Source of the DNA: Telluribacter roseus
Lineage (GTDB): Bacteria > Bacteroidota > Bacteroidia > Cytophagales > Spirosomataceae
DNA length: 64,000 nt
Assembly: GCF_017355915.2 (NCBI RefSeq)
Contig: NZ_JAFEUV020000005.1
Coordinates: forward strand, 1 to 64,000
Reading direction: 5' to 3'
Program-made: the position numbers and the translations under genes
The notes under the pieces: generated by a model
Seen by the model: only the letters and a program-made list of their open reading frames with translations
The model's database searches: none
What the model was told of the DNA's origin: nothing
Shown here: piece after piece, positions 16,902-25,331 of the stretch
Numbering within the stretch: the stretch's first letter is position 1
How the letters are laid out: each line of letters opens with the position of its first letter

Positions 16902-19073
16902 ATGCGTACAGGCCAATCCGACAGCATAGCCAAAACCGGTGTTGAGAGGGTACTGGTAGGAGGGCTATTACTAATCATCCTTACTCCGCTGGTCTTTGAT
17001 CCCCAGGTGGAGTATGGATTCAGAGTACCCCGCTATATCTACTTTTCTTCTCTGACTATTTTGCTCAGCATAGTAGTCTATAAGGTCAGGAAGTCCATCC
17101 AGGGCATCAGGTACAATAGCCTCAGCCTGTGTTACCTGTTGTTTTTGGGCTCGCTTGGTATAGCTCAGGTCGCAGCCTATGATCGGGCTATGAGCCTGTA
17201 TTCTACCTTTGAGCGGATGGAGGGCCTCTTGTACTACCTGGTACTCATGCTGTTTCTCGTCATCCTGAGTACTATCCGATTCAGCCCCACCGACTGGATC
17301 AGACTCTTCACCGCCTGGGTGGTAGTGGCCGTTGTGGTGGCACTGGGCGGACTGCTTCTGGAAGTCGAAGCAGATAATGAGTACCGGATAGCCTCTTCTC
17401 TGGGCAATGCCTCTTACCTGTCCCACTACCTGCTCAGTAGCATCATCCTCCTGGGCCTGTTGGCTGACGCCTCTGCTTTCAAAAGGTACTATCTGCTATT
17501 CATTACGGCGCTGGTCATTTTACTGGCCGGGCTCTTCTTTACTTTTACCCGGACCACCTATATCGGCCTGCTCCTGGGAGGGCTTACGTTTGTATTGCTG
17601 CAATGGAAACAGCTACGCGCATCCTCCATCCCGAGGGACAAACGGGTGGCAGTACTGGCGGTAGCACTGGTTGTACTGGCTGGATGTTTTGGCGTCTACT
17701 ACTTTGAGCGGCTTGCCTATGCCGTGATCAATACCAGCACGCTCCAGGACCGCCTGCGGCTGTGGCGGATTGCCTGGCAGGGTATCGGGCAGAGACCACT
17801 GTGGGGGTGGGGGATTGATAACTTTCCGTACGTGTACGAGAAGTACATGCGCGAGTCCATGGCCCTGCAGAGGGTATGGTACGACCGCAGCCACAATGTA
17901 TTTCTGGACTGGTTTATCAACGGCGGAGTGCTGTCGGGGCTCTCCTACCTGACTATCTGGGGAGGGCTCCTGTGGTACATCCACAAGACCCACCTGCCTC
18001 GCTTTCGGAAGTCGCTGCTGACCGCCTGGTGGGTAGTTTCGGTGCTTTACCTTTTCTTCAACATCGACAACCTGCCCAACTGGATCTTACTCATCCTGGT
18101 CACAATCTACGTCCTGAACCATCTGCCCAAGCAGCAGGTACGGGTTGTATCGGCCCCGAAGGCCATACGTATCATCACTGGGGCGGGCCTGGGTGCAGGG
18201 CTATGTGTGGCTTACCTGAGCCTGGTACCTACTACAAACGGGTATCTAGTGGTTCGCCAGTACACATTCAGTGATAGTCCGGAAGAAAGGTTAGCACTTA
18301 CTTCGTATATGTTGGATAGGGCATTTCCGTCTAACTACAATCTGGCTAAGTCAGTAGCTGACTATACCTATACCGTACTCGAAAGTCCTACTTCAGAAGG
18401 TTTAGGGAAAGCGTACAGTACTACGGCTTACCGGTTCATCAAGGCCGAAACAGCCAGGCGCCCCCCGTCGGAATACCTGCTTCTGAAAAGGGCCGATCTG
18501 GAAACTCTACTTGGTAAGGAAGAAGAAGCTATAACAACTCTCAAAGAAGTAGTACAGGTGAATCCGGGTTTCGCTACAGCTTATCTCCGGATCGGGTATC
18601 TATACTTCGGCAAAAAGCAGCACCGGGAAGCGATCGGGTACTTCAGCAAAGCCGGAAAAATCTCCCCCAGCCTGACCGAAGCCAGCCTGATGAAGATCAG
18701 GGCCAGGGCTCTGCTGGATGCTGATTTTGATTTTGTCGGTGAGTTAAAGAAATTCCCTGGTGAAAAACTGGTTGATCACGCTCACCTGGTGAGTACTATT
18801 TTCAGGGAATCCGGCCGCATGGAGGAGTACTTGGTCTGGATGTGGAAGGGAGCCTACCATACCGACGCCCCTCTGAAGCCCCAGGTACTCTACGAATGGG
18901 CCCGGTGTTCCTACGAGGTAGGGAACCTTGGCTCGCTGAAGAACGTACTGGAAATCTACAGCATCACCTTCCACTGCTCCCCCCAATTTTCAGAAGAAGT
19001 ACTTGCCCTGGCACAAAAGGGCGTAGATCCCTCTGCCAAACTGCTGGAATATAGAGCATACATGGAAAAATAA
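16902..19073 (+). CDS. O-antigen ligase-like membrane protein with TPR C-terminus
   Basis: A 723-residue polytopic membrane protein. The first about 430 residues form roughly a dozen transmembrane segments of the Wzy_C/O-antigen ligase family, including the large periplasmic loop containing LWRIAWQGIGQRPLWGWG and YDRSHNVFLDWFINGG (a conserved RxHN-like loop). Such proteins join glycan chains to lipid A-core, other lipids or proteins. The soluble C-terminus (about 540-620) contains TPR-like repeats (AITTLKEVVQVNPGFATAYLRIGYLYFGKK). No glycan biosynthesis genes lie nearby, so the acceptor and donor remain open. Confidence 0.8.
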   Translation: MRTGQSDSIAKTGVERVLVGGLLLIILTPLVFDPQVEYGFRVPRYIYFSSLTILLSIVVYKVRKSIQGIRYNSLSLCYLLFLGSLGIAQVAAYDRAMSLYSTFERMEGLLYYLVLMLFLVILSTIRFSPTDWIRLFTAWVVVAVVVALGGLLLEVEADNEYRIASSLGNASYLSHYLLSSIILLGLLADASAFKRYYLLFITALVILLAGLFFTFTRTTYIGLLLGGLTFVLLQWKQLRASSIPRDKRVAVLAVALVVLAGCFGVYYFERLAYAVINTSTLQDRLRLWRIAWQGIGQRPLWGWGIDNFPYVYEKYMRESMALQRVWYDRSHNVFLDWFINGGVLSGLSYLTIWGGLLWYIHKTHLPRFRKSLLTAWWVVSVLYLFFNIDNLPNWILLILVTIYVLNHLPKQQVRVVSAPKAIRIITGAGLGAGLCVAYLSLVPTTNGYLVVRQYTFSDSPEERLALTSYMLDRAFPSNYNLAKSVADYTYTVLESPTSEGLGKAYSTTAYRFIKAETARRPPSEYLLLKRADLETLLGKEEEAITTLKEVVQVNPGFATAYLRIGYLYFGKKQHREAIGYFSKAGKISPSLTEASLMKIRARALLDADFDFVGELKKFPGEKLVDHAHLVSTIFRESGRMEEYLVWMWKGAYHTDAPLKPQVLYEWARCSYEVGNLGSLKNVLEIYSITFHCSPQFSEEVLALAQKGVDPSAKLLEYRAYMEK

Positions 19074-19223
19074 GCAGTGTGTAAATAAACGGAGAGGTTT
19101 GTAGTAAGGGGTTGAAAAACAAGTTAGTAGTTGCCAAAGGTAGGCTATGTGTTAAACATATATATAACAAAACTACGTATTTGGATAGTTACTACTTTAA
19201 GATTCACACTACACTCACTCATA

Positions 19224-20561
19224 ATGCGCAATACCGCTCTGGCCCTCATAGGCCTGGTAGGAGCCTTACTTCCTGCCTGTACAGATCATATTACTGATCC
19301 TTTGAATGTGCCTCTCCTGGAAACTACCGCCTGGGGCACCGGTGGAACTGGCTTTGCCATTGGCTACGCTACGGCCGTTGACCCCAGCGGAAATGTATAC
19401 GTGACTGGGATGCTGAAAGGGGAAGTCAAATTTGGGGATCTCACGGTGTCAGGACCAGCGACGGCTTTCACCGATGCCGCTTTCGTAGCCAAATATAGCC
19501 CTACCGGTCAGGTACTGTGGGTGCAGCAGGTGGGGCAGGCAGGTACTAACGCCGGACTTGGTATAGCTGTGGATGGTGCTGGAAACGTGTACGTGTCGGG
19601 TGTACTAGCAAAGTCAGCTGATTATGCCACACCCGCCGTAGTGGGTGAGGGTACAGTCATAGTGTCTAAGTACACCACCGATGGAAAGTTGCAATGGGCT
19701 AAAACAGCCGGAAGTACCGACAGGATTCAGGGGCAGGATATAGCCGTGGACAAATCAGGTAATGTGTACATAACGGGGTTATTTGAAGGTACGGCTGTTT
19801 TTGGCGAAACTACACTTACAGCCCGTTCATCCCAGGTGAAGATTGGTGGCCGGGAGGATATTTTTATCGCCAGGCTCAATACAAATGGGGAGTACCAGTG
19901 GGCGCGGCGGGCAGGCGGAGGCTCCCTCGACGCCGGCTTCGGCCTGGCGGTGGATGAAAGTGGCGATGTATATACGACGGGTGTTTTCTCGGGGACGACC
20001 GATTTTGGAGGACTTAGCCTGAATGCCGGAGGCATAGAAGTACAGCATATTTTTGTAGCGAAGTACAGTGGTAGCAGCGGTGAACTGCGGTGGGCACAGG
20101 ATGCCGGATCTGGTTGGGGCCGGGGTATTGCGGTGGATGGAGGTGGAGATGCTTATGTAGTAGGTGATCGTTCCATTCATAAAGTAGGTCGTAACGATGG
20201 TAGCCTGCAGTGGAGCCAGCGGCTGTCGGGAGGTGATCACTTCTATGGCTCGGATATCACCACCGATGCGCAGGGGAATATATTTGTAACGGGAGCCTTC
20301 ACCACTACCTTAACACTAGCCGGACAAACCATTACCTCCTCCGGAGGACAGGACCTGTTCCTGGCCAGGCTGCGAAGTGACGGTACTTTAAACGCGTTAC
20401 ACCAGGATGGGGGCAGCAAGGATGAAGTAGCCTACGGCATTGCTCTGGGAGCTCATGGAAATATCACCGTCACCGGCTACTACCATAGTCCTTCCACGCT
20501 TGCCGGTAAGGCTTTGTCGGGTACCAATGGAGGCCTGTTTGTTGCACAGTATAACAAATAA
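19224..20561 (+). CDS. SBBP-repeat beta-propeller lipoprotein
   Basis: An exported repeat protein built from SBBP-type beta-propeller units, each with a GNVYVTG-like core (for example DPSGNVYVTG, DGAGNVYVSG, DKSGNVYITG, DAQGNIFVTG) alternating with WAQ/WAK strands. The ATG at 19224 gives a signal peptide with lipobox LPAC, followed by CTDH; the longer frame from 19131 lacks a sensible N-terminus. About seven to eight units are visible over 440 residues. It is probably surface- or periplasm-exposed; a ligand is not predictable. Confidence 0.82.
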   Translation: MRNTALALIGLVGALLPACTDHITDPLNVPLLETTAWGTGGTGFAIGYATAVDPSGNVYVTGMLKGEVKFGDLTVSGPATAFTDAAFVAKYSPTGQVLWVQQVGQAGTNAGLGIAVDGAGNVYVSGVLAKSADYATPAVVGEGTVIVSKYTTDGKLQWAKTAGSTDRIQGQDIAVDKSGNVYITGLFEGTAVFGETTLTARSSQVKIGGREDIFIARLNTNGEYQWARRAGGGSLDAGFGLAVDESGDVYTTGVFSGTTDFGGLSLNAGGIEVQHIFVAKYSGSSGELRWAQDAGSGWGRGIAVDGGGDAYVVGDRSIHKVGRNDGSLQWSQRLSGGDHFYGSDITTDAQGNIFVTGAFTTTLTLAGQTITSSGGQDLFLARLRSDGTLNALHQDGGSKDEVAYGIALGAHGNITVTGYYHSPSTLAGKALSGTNGGLFVAQYNK

Positions 20562-20906
20562 ACAGCCTACGGATAAGCATCCATAGGCTGATTGATAGGT
20601 ATATATCCATCCATTTTTATCAGACCTAAAAGCTACACGATCTAGGACTGATATCAACAGTTAAGTCAAGTATAAGCCTAATGTAGAGGAGTTGCAAAGA
20701 AAAATAAGCAGGTGGTATATTATGGCTAAAAAATATAATTTTTGATAGGTTATAAAGCAACATTTTATTACTCCCATGACCTGCCCCTACTGCCTAAGTA
20801 GCAATTATATTGTTGATGATTCGTGGTTACAAAGAATTTGTGGTCAGCTCCTACGGCAGGAGTACACTTAGCAGTTTTTGGAGATAATGAAGATTTAGCG
20901 CATAAA
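20562..20906. other. Intergenic stretch between SBBP gene and tmRNA terminator
   Basis: It contains a short hairpin (20563-20590, CAGCCTA/TAGGCTG with inner GGAT/ATCC) just after the SBBP gene. The hairpin has no T-run but may act as a terminator or stabiliser. A 31-codon frame follows at 20776-20871 (separate entry). Otherwise it is AT-rich with nothing recognisable. Confidence 0.45.
20776..20871 (+). other. 31-codon ORF starting MTCPYC, possible remnant
   Basis: ATG to TAG encodes a short peptide beginning MTCPYCLSSNYIVDD. The CPYC start is like the zinc-ribbon N-termini of some transposases and small regulators, but the second Cys pair and the rest of a protein are missing. It could be a relic of a larger gene or chance. 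I do not claim it is expressed. Confidence 0.25.
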
Positions 20907-20936
20907 AAATCCCTTCCTGCTGACAGGAAGGGATTT
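20907..20936 (-). terminator. tmRNA terminator
   Basis: AAATCCCTTCCTG (20907-20919) and CAGGAAGGGATTT (20924-20936) form a perfect 13-bp stem with a four-base loop. On the minus strand it follows the tmRNA 3' end directly and runs into a T-rich tract. Confidence 0.9.
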
Positions 20937-20938
20937 TG

Positions 20939-21309
20939 TGGAGATGGAGGGATTCGAACCCTCGTCCAGAACAGGGAAACCCTGCGTCTTCTACATGCTT
21001 ATCCGTGATTCGATTGTAGGGCTCAGACAGGGTTCACGGCGGACCTTCATCTAAGCCTTAGGTACTAGGATCTCGTCGGTTTTCCGTACCACTATACCGA
21101 CCAGCACTGCATTTCGACGCCCCTGATTCCGTTCGGCAATGCGTGGACCGGAGGGACGATGGCATTCGTCTAATCTATCAGATTAGGCGGCCATAGCGTA
21201 AGAAGCTTCGCCTGTTATTGTTTGAAAGGCATTTTTTACAGGAGATACCCTCAACTCCCGACATGCTTACACACAGACCTTCAACCTGCTGTCAAAACCA
21301 GTCACCCCC
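20939..21309 (-). ncRNA. ssrA: Transfer-messenger RNA (tmRNA)
   Basis: On the minus strand the RNA starts GGGGGTGACTGGTTTTGACAG and ends with a T-arm (GGTTCGAATCCC) and CATCTCC, which pairs with the 5' GGGGGUG as the acceptor stem. The discriminator A is at 20939 and the CCA appears not to be fully encoded. The tag reading frame (21183-21212) encodes GEASYAMAA followed by TAA, ending in the hydrophobic tail that targets rescued proteins for proteolysis. Length is about 371 nt, normal for a one-piece tmRNA. A 13-bp terminator hairpin follows immediately. Confidence 0.96.
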
Positions 21310-21429
21310 GTTTTGATAAGCAACCAACGGTAGTAGGTCGCACTAGCCGCGGTAGGTTGCAAATATACTACAATTATTAAGGTAGAAAGGTTCAGGAAAC
21401 AGAAAGATTCCTGAACCTTCCCGCCGGGA

Positions 21430-23772
21430 CTAGAATTCCCAGCGGTAGCTAAGTACCGGCACCAGCCCCAGCTGGTACTGCTGTACTACCTGCCGCTGCC
21501 ATACATCGTAGTAGCGGAACGATTCGTTCTGGGTACCCGATACGTTCTGAATGTCCAGAGCCAGCGTACGGTTGTATTTCTCCTTATTCTTCTTCCAGTA
21601 GATCCGCAGGTCAGGGCGGAAGTAGTCTTTCAGTTTAACGGTAAATGCGTTATTTACTTCATACACCGTGGCCAGTTCACTGCGCGAGGCTTCCACATTG
21701 ATGGGTGTATCGCGGAAGCCACCAAACCACAGGATCCGGGTGTTGATGCCCCACATCCCGTTGCGGGTGGTCTTGAACTCCTTTCCACCGGTAAAGCTGA
21801 AAGTATGGTTACCATTATAACGGGTGCTACGCCGGATACCGTCGCCACCAACGTAGGTGGAGTTGTAGAGGGAGCCCGATACCAGCATGTAGTAGGAGTC
21901 CGTCAGGAACTTCTGGTAGGATACCTCAAGACCCACATTGCGACCCGTACCTGCGTTCTTCAGCTCCTGATCTACGTAGGTCTCGACCAGGTTGAGGGTA
22001 GAGAAGCTGGGCATCACGCGGTAGCTAACCGCCGGCGAAAGCGTTACTACGGGTACATCGTAGAGCTCCTGCCAGTAGGCTTCGACTTTGAGGCTGCTCG
22101 TGTTGGTGAGGTGGTACTGATAGCCCGCTACCAGGTGGTGAGCCTTGGTCAGATCGAGGTAGCGGTTGGGGCGCTCGATCAGCTGGGTATTACTGTTCTT
22201 GATAGCCAGGTATACCTGGGGCTGCTGGAGCTGGCTGTGCAGGCCGTACGACAGGCTAAGTACCTGCCGCGGAGTAGCCTGCCACTGCAGGGAGGCCCGG
22301 GGCTCCAGGGAGTTGGTCTTGTTGTAGGTATAGCTGAGGTAATGGAGGCCCGCCTCGGAGGTAAGGGTAGGGGTAATGTTCCAGCGCCAGGAAAGGTAAG
22401 GCTGTATGACCAGTCCCTGGAGTTGCCCTTCGGCCAGTACCCGTCCCACCGACAGGATCCGGTCGTCCTGGTAAGTCAGGAATAGGCCCGATCTGAGCAG
22501 GTTCTTCTCTCCCAGGCGATGCGATAGGGCGGTGGAAAGGGATAGCCTCGTCTTGTCTACCGCATCCTGTTCAATATGAAAACGTTCGGCCGGGTCATAA
22601 ATAGAATGTACGTAGCCATCGCGCCGACTGCTCAGGGCTGAGGCTACCGCCACAGTACGCAGTCCGGTATTGGGGCCTAAGGTAACGGTATGAGTCATAC
22701 CCAGGGCACCCATTTTGTTGGTATAATCGATGTCGAAGCCGTCTTTCTGGACTACCCACTCCGTAGTATCGGGTTTGGCTTTGAATAAATTGCTGCTGAT
22801 CCCTCCAACGCCGAAGAACGTAAACTCACCGGTACGGCGGGTAGGCAGGGTGATGTTGAACGACAGGTCCTGATAACGGATATCTTCCCCGCCAAAATCT
22901 ACCCCCATAGCTCCCAGCAAACCCGTAAAAGAGTAGCGGTAGTTGACCAGGTAGGAGGCTTTTGACTTTTTGGAAAAGGGCCCCTCCGCCGCCACGTCAA
23001 ATCCGATGAGTCCGGCCTGGGCGGTAAATTCCCGCTTTTCGTTGTTGCCGGTACGGAGCTTCATATCCAGTACTCCCGAGAGGGCATTGCCATACTCCGA
23101 AGGAAAAGCTCCCGACAGGAAGTAGGAAGTACCCAGTAGCTGGGTACTCAGGATATTCACCCCTCCGGCCGTTTGGGTGGGGCGGTCGCTGAAGGTACCG
23201 GCGTTGGTAAGGTGGTTGGGGTTTACAATCTCAACGCCTTCCAGCCGCCACTGCATCCCGTTAGGACTATTACCCCGGACCACCAATCCATTGGCCTGGT
23301 CGTTGGATACGGCTACTCCCGGGAAAGACGTCGTTACCCGGGCCGGATCGAGGTAGGTGGCCGCGTAGCGGAGCGTTTGCTCGATGGTAATGGGTTGAAT
23401 GCTGTTGACGGCTACCGGTCGCGTGGTCCGTACTGTCGCTTCCTGCAGCTGCGTGCTCGATGGACTAAGATCAATATCCAGTACCTGTTCTTTGCCCGAT
23501 TCGACCAGTACTTCCGGAATGGTGAGCGTCTGGTAGCCCAGATAGGTGACCGCTACGGTATAGCGCCCAACGGGTAGGTTATCAAAGCGAAAGGTACCCT
23601 GGGGGCTGGAAGTAGTGCCGGTGCCGGATGGGAGCAATTGTACGCTGGCATTGGCAAGTGGCTGATGAGTTTCGGCGTCCGTGATTTTACCTCTCAAGGT
23701 GGAAGTAACGGTCTGAGCCCAGCAGGTGGTGGTAGTTGTGTAAAGTAAAAGTAGGAGTAGAAAACGTGTCAT
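21430..23772 (-). CDS. TonB-dependent receptor with carboxypeptidase-like domain
   Basis: An outer-membrane receptor of about 780 residues. After a signal peptide (MTRFLLLLLLYTTTTTCWAQ) comes a carboxypeptidase-regulatory-like beta-sandwich (STLRGKITDAETHQPLANA), then a plug domain (LVVRGNSPNGMQWRLEGVEI, PSEYGNALSGVLDMKLRTG), then the 22-strand barrel ending in the aromatic C-terminus YRWEF. Such receptors import ligands with TonB energy or act in surface assembly. It lies directly downstream of the exporter operon on the same strand, separated by a hairpin that overlaps its start region. The start at 23772 is chosen because it opens the signal peptide; an upstream start at 23820 would lie inside the hairpin. 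Ligand unknown. Confidence 0.9.
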   Translation of the reverse strand: MTRFLLLLLLYTTTTTCWAQTVTSTLRGKITDAETHQPLANASVQLLPSGTGTTSSPQGTFRFDNLPVGRYTVAVTYLGYQTLTIPEVLVESGKEQVLDIDLSPSSTQLQEATVRTTRPVAVNSIQPITIEQTLRYAATYLDPARVTTSFPGVAVSNDQANGLVVRGNSPNGMQWRLEGVEIVNPNHLTNAGTFSDRPTQTAGGVNILSTQLLGTSYFLSGAFPSEYGNALSGVLDMKLRTGNNEKREFTAQAGLIGFDVAAEGPFSKKSKASYLVNYRYSFTGLLGAMGVDFGGEDIRYQDLSFNITLPTRRTGEFTFFGVGGISSNLFKAKPDTTEWVVQKDGFDIDYTNKMGALGMTHTVTLGPNTGLRTVAVASALSSRRDGYVHSIYDPAERFHIEQDAVDKTRLSLSTALSHRLGEKNLLRSGLFLTYQDDRILSVGRVLAEGQLQGLVIQPYLSWRWNITPTLTSEAGLHYLSYTYNKTNSLEPRASLQWQATPRQVLSLSYGLHSQLQQPQVYLAIKNSNTQLIERPNRYLDLTKAHHLVAGYQYHLTNTSSLKVEAYWQELYDVPVVTLSPAVSYRVMPSFSTLNLVETYVDQELKNAGTGRNVGLEVSYQKFLTDSYYMLVSGSLYNSTYVGGDGIRRSTRYNGNHTFSFTGGKEFKTTRNGMWGINTRILWFGGFRDTPINVEASRSELATVYEVNNAFTVKLKDYFRPDLRIYWKKNKEKYNRTLALDIQNVSGTQNESFRYYDVWQRQVVQQYQLGLVPVLSYRWEF

Positions 23773-23785
23773 GCGATTGGAAAGA

Positions 23786-23828
23786 TAAAAAAATACCTTC
23801 GTTACCGGTGTTAGCAGCAACGAAGGTA
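23786..23828 (-). terminator. Hairpin with T-run between tolC-like and TonB receptor genes
   Basis: TACCTTCGTT (23794-23803) and AACGAAGGTA (23819-23828) form a perfect 10-bp stem followed on the minus strand by a T-rich tract ending 14 bases before the TonB receptor ATG. It resembles a terminator of the exporter operon. The same arm read on the minus strand is TACCTTCG, one base from a -7 promoter box, so it may instead be, or also be, the receptor promoter or an attenuator. Confidence 0.6.
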
Positions 23829-23855
23829 AAACTTATCTGAACAATCCGGAAGATA

Positions 23856-25286
23856 CTACTGCTGCCAATCGGCAAGTCCGGCGGCAAAAAGCAGGGTAGC
23901 CAGTGCTTTTTCGTACTTGGTCCTCAGCGATTCTATCTTAACCCTGAGTTCGTTGAGCTTGGATTCGCGGGTGTTGACCAGGAAGAGTGAGCTTTCGCCA
24001 ATGTTGTACTTACGAACTTCAGCGTTAAGCAGCAGCTCCTGGTTCTGGACGGCACGCTGCTGTACCAGGATCTGATCTTCCAGCAGCTTTACTTCATTAT
24101 AGGCCACGTTAATCTCATTGTTTACCTCGCGCCGGGCCTGCGTTAGCTCCAGGTCATTCTGCAGTTGCTTGATCCGGATTTGCTGCAGCTTCCCTCTTTC
24201 TTTCCGGAAGAGGAGCGGGAAGTACAGGTCAACGCTGAACTTATAGTTTTCGTCGAGGTACGGAAAGCCCGACTTGGTTTCGCTTCCGTTAAATGATAAC
24301 CCCCGGTAGAGCGTGGAGGCATTGATATTGACACTTGGCTTGAGCATCTCACGCCCGAGCCGCTCATCAATACGTAACTGCTGCCTTTTGATCTCAAACT
24401 TGATCAGATCGGGGTGGCGGAGCCGGGCCTGCTGCAGTAGGTCATTCAGAGTGGCATCCGTCAGAATCCTGCCGGCTGTCTGCTGCGGGATGGCATCTTC
24501 GGGCAGCTCAAGAGGTACCTGCTGATTCCCCCACAGGTGGTTGGATAGCACCAGCCGGGCATTCTGCAGGTCCAGGACGGCCTGACTGTACTGGACCTGC
24601 CGATCCTGTAAAGTGACCAGGGCTTCGGTAGTATCAATGGCCGCAATATCACCAATAAGAGCCCGCTGACGGGTAGCCTGGAAGCGCGTTTCGGCCAGTT
24701 GGTAAAAATCCTGAATGAGCCGGTACTGCTGGTAGGCAAAGTACCAGTTCCAGTAGTCTTTGGCGGCAGTCAGTACTATTTTATTGATCGCCTTTACCCG
24801 CTCCGCATCAGCAATGTCCTGAAACAGTACGGCCTGCCTCAGGGTAGCCCGGCGGTAGTCGATCAGCATGCCCTGACCCAGTGGTACGGTCAGGCCCAGG
24901 TAGGTAATACCTTCCGGACCCGTACGAATATCATCACTGAGCGTAACTCCTACGTTGCGGTCGTACCCAACTTTGAGGTCGGCACCGCCCAGCCACACCG
25001 GTACTTTCAGGAAAAAGTCGCTGCGGTTGAAGTACTCGCGGTTTTTATACACCTTCCGGTCAAATGTCCCCTGGATACTGGGATCCAGTCCACCGCGGGC
25101 TATGAGCAGGTCGCGGCGGGCACTTTCGGCAATCAGGTCGCTCTGCTGTACCACCGGGTGGTAGTTGATCACCTGCTGAAAAAACTCCCGGTACGTATAT
25201 ACCCGCGATGTGTCGGGTATCTGCGCCTGCGTGAGGTTGCTATATAGTATGCCTGCTAGAAGTAGCAGATAGCTGTATCGTGACAT
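23856..25286 (-). CDS. TolC-family outer membrane efflux protein
   Basis: A 476-residue protein of the outer membrane efflux (TolC) family. It has a signal peptide (LLLAGILYSNLTQAQ) and two long repeated coiled-coil halves (for example around residues 140-230 and 350-460) that form the periplasmic channel. It is third in the operon ABC exporter-HlyD adaptor-TolC, about 45 bases after the adaptor gene, so it very likely forms the exit duct for that transporter. A hairpin terminator follows. Confidence 0.9.
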   Translation of the reverse strand: MSRYSYLLLLAGILYSNLTQAQIPDTSRVYTYREFFQQVINYHPVVQQSDLIAESARRDLLIARGGLDPSIQGTFDRKVYKNREYFNRSDFFLKVPVWLGGADLKVGYDRNVGVTLSDDIRTGPEGITYLGLTVPLGQGMLIDYRRATLRQAVLFQDIADAERVKAINKIVLTAAKDYWNWYFAYQQYRLIQDFYQLAETRFQATRQRALIGDIAAIDTTEALVTLQDRQVQYSQAVLDLQNARLVLSNHLWGNQQVPLELPEDAIPQQTAGRILTDATLNDLLQQARLRHPDLIKFEIKRQQLRIDERLGREMLKPSVNINASTLYRGLSFNGSETKSGFPYLDENYKFSVDLYFPLLFRKERGKLQQIRIKQLQNDLELTQARREVNNEINVAYNEVKLLEDQILVQQRAVQNQELLLNAEVRKYNIGESSLFLVNTRESKLNELRVKIESLRTKYEKALATLLFAAGLADWQQ

Positions 25287-25331
25287 GGTCTATTTCATTT
25301 AGCCAAACAGGTTCGGTCCGAGCCGTCCTTA

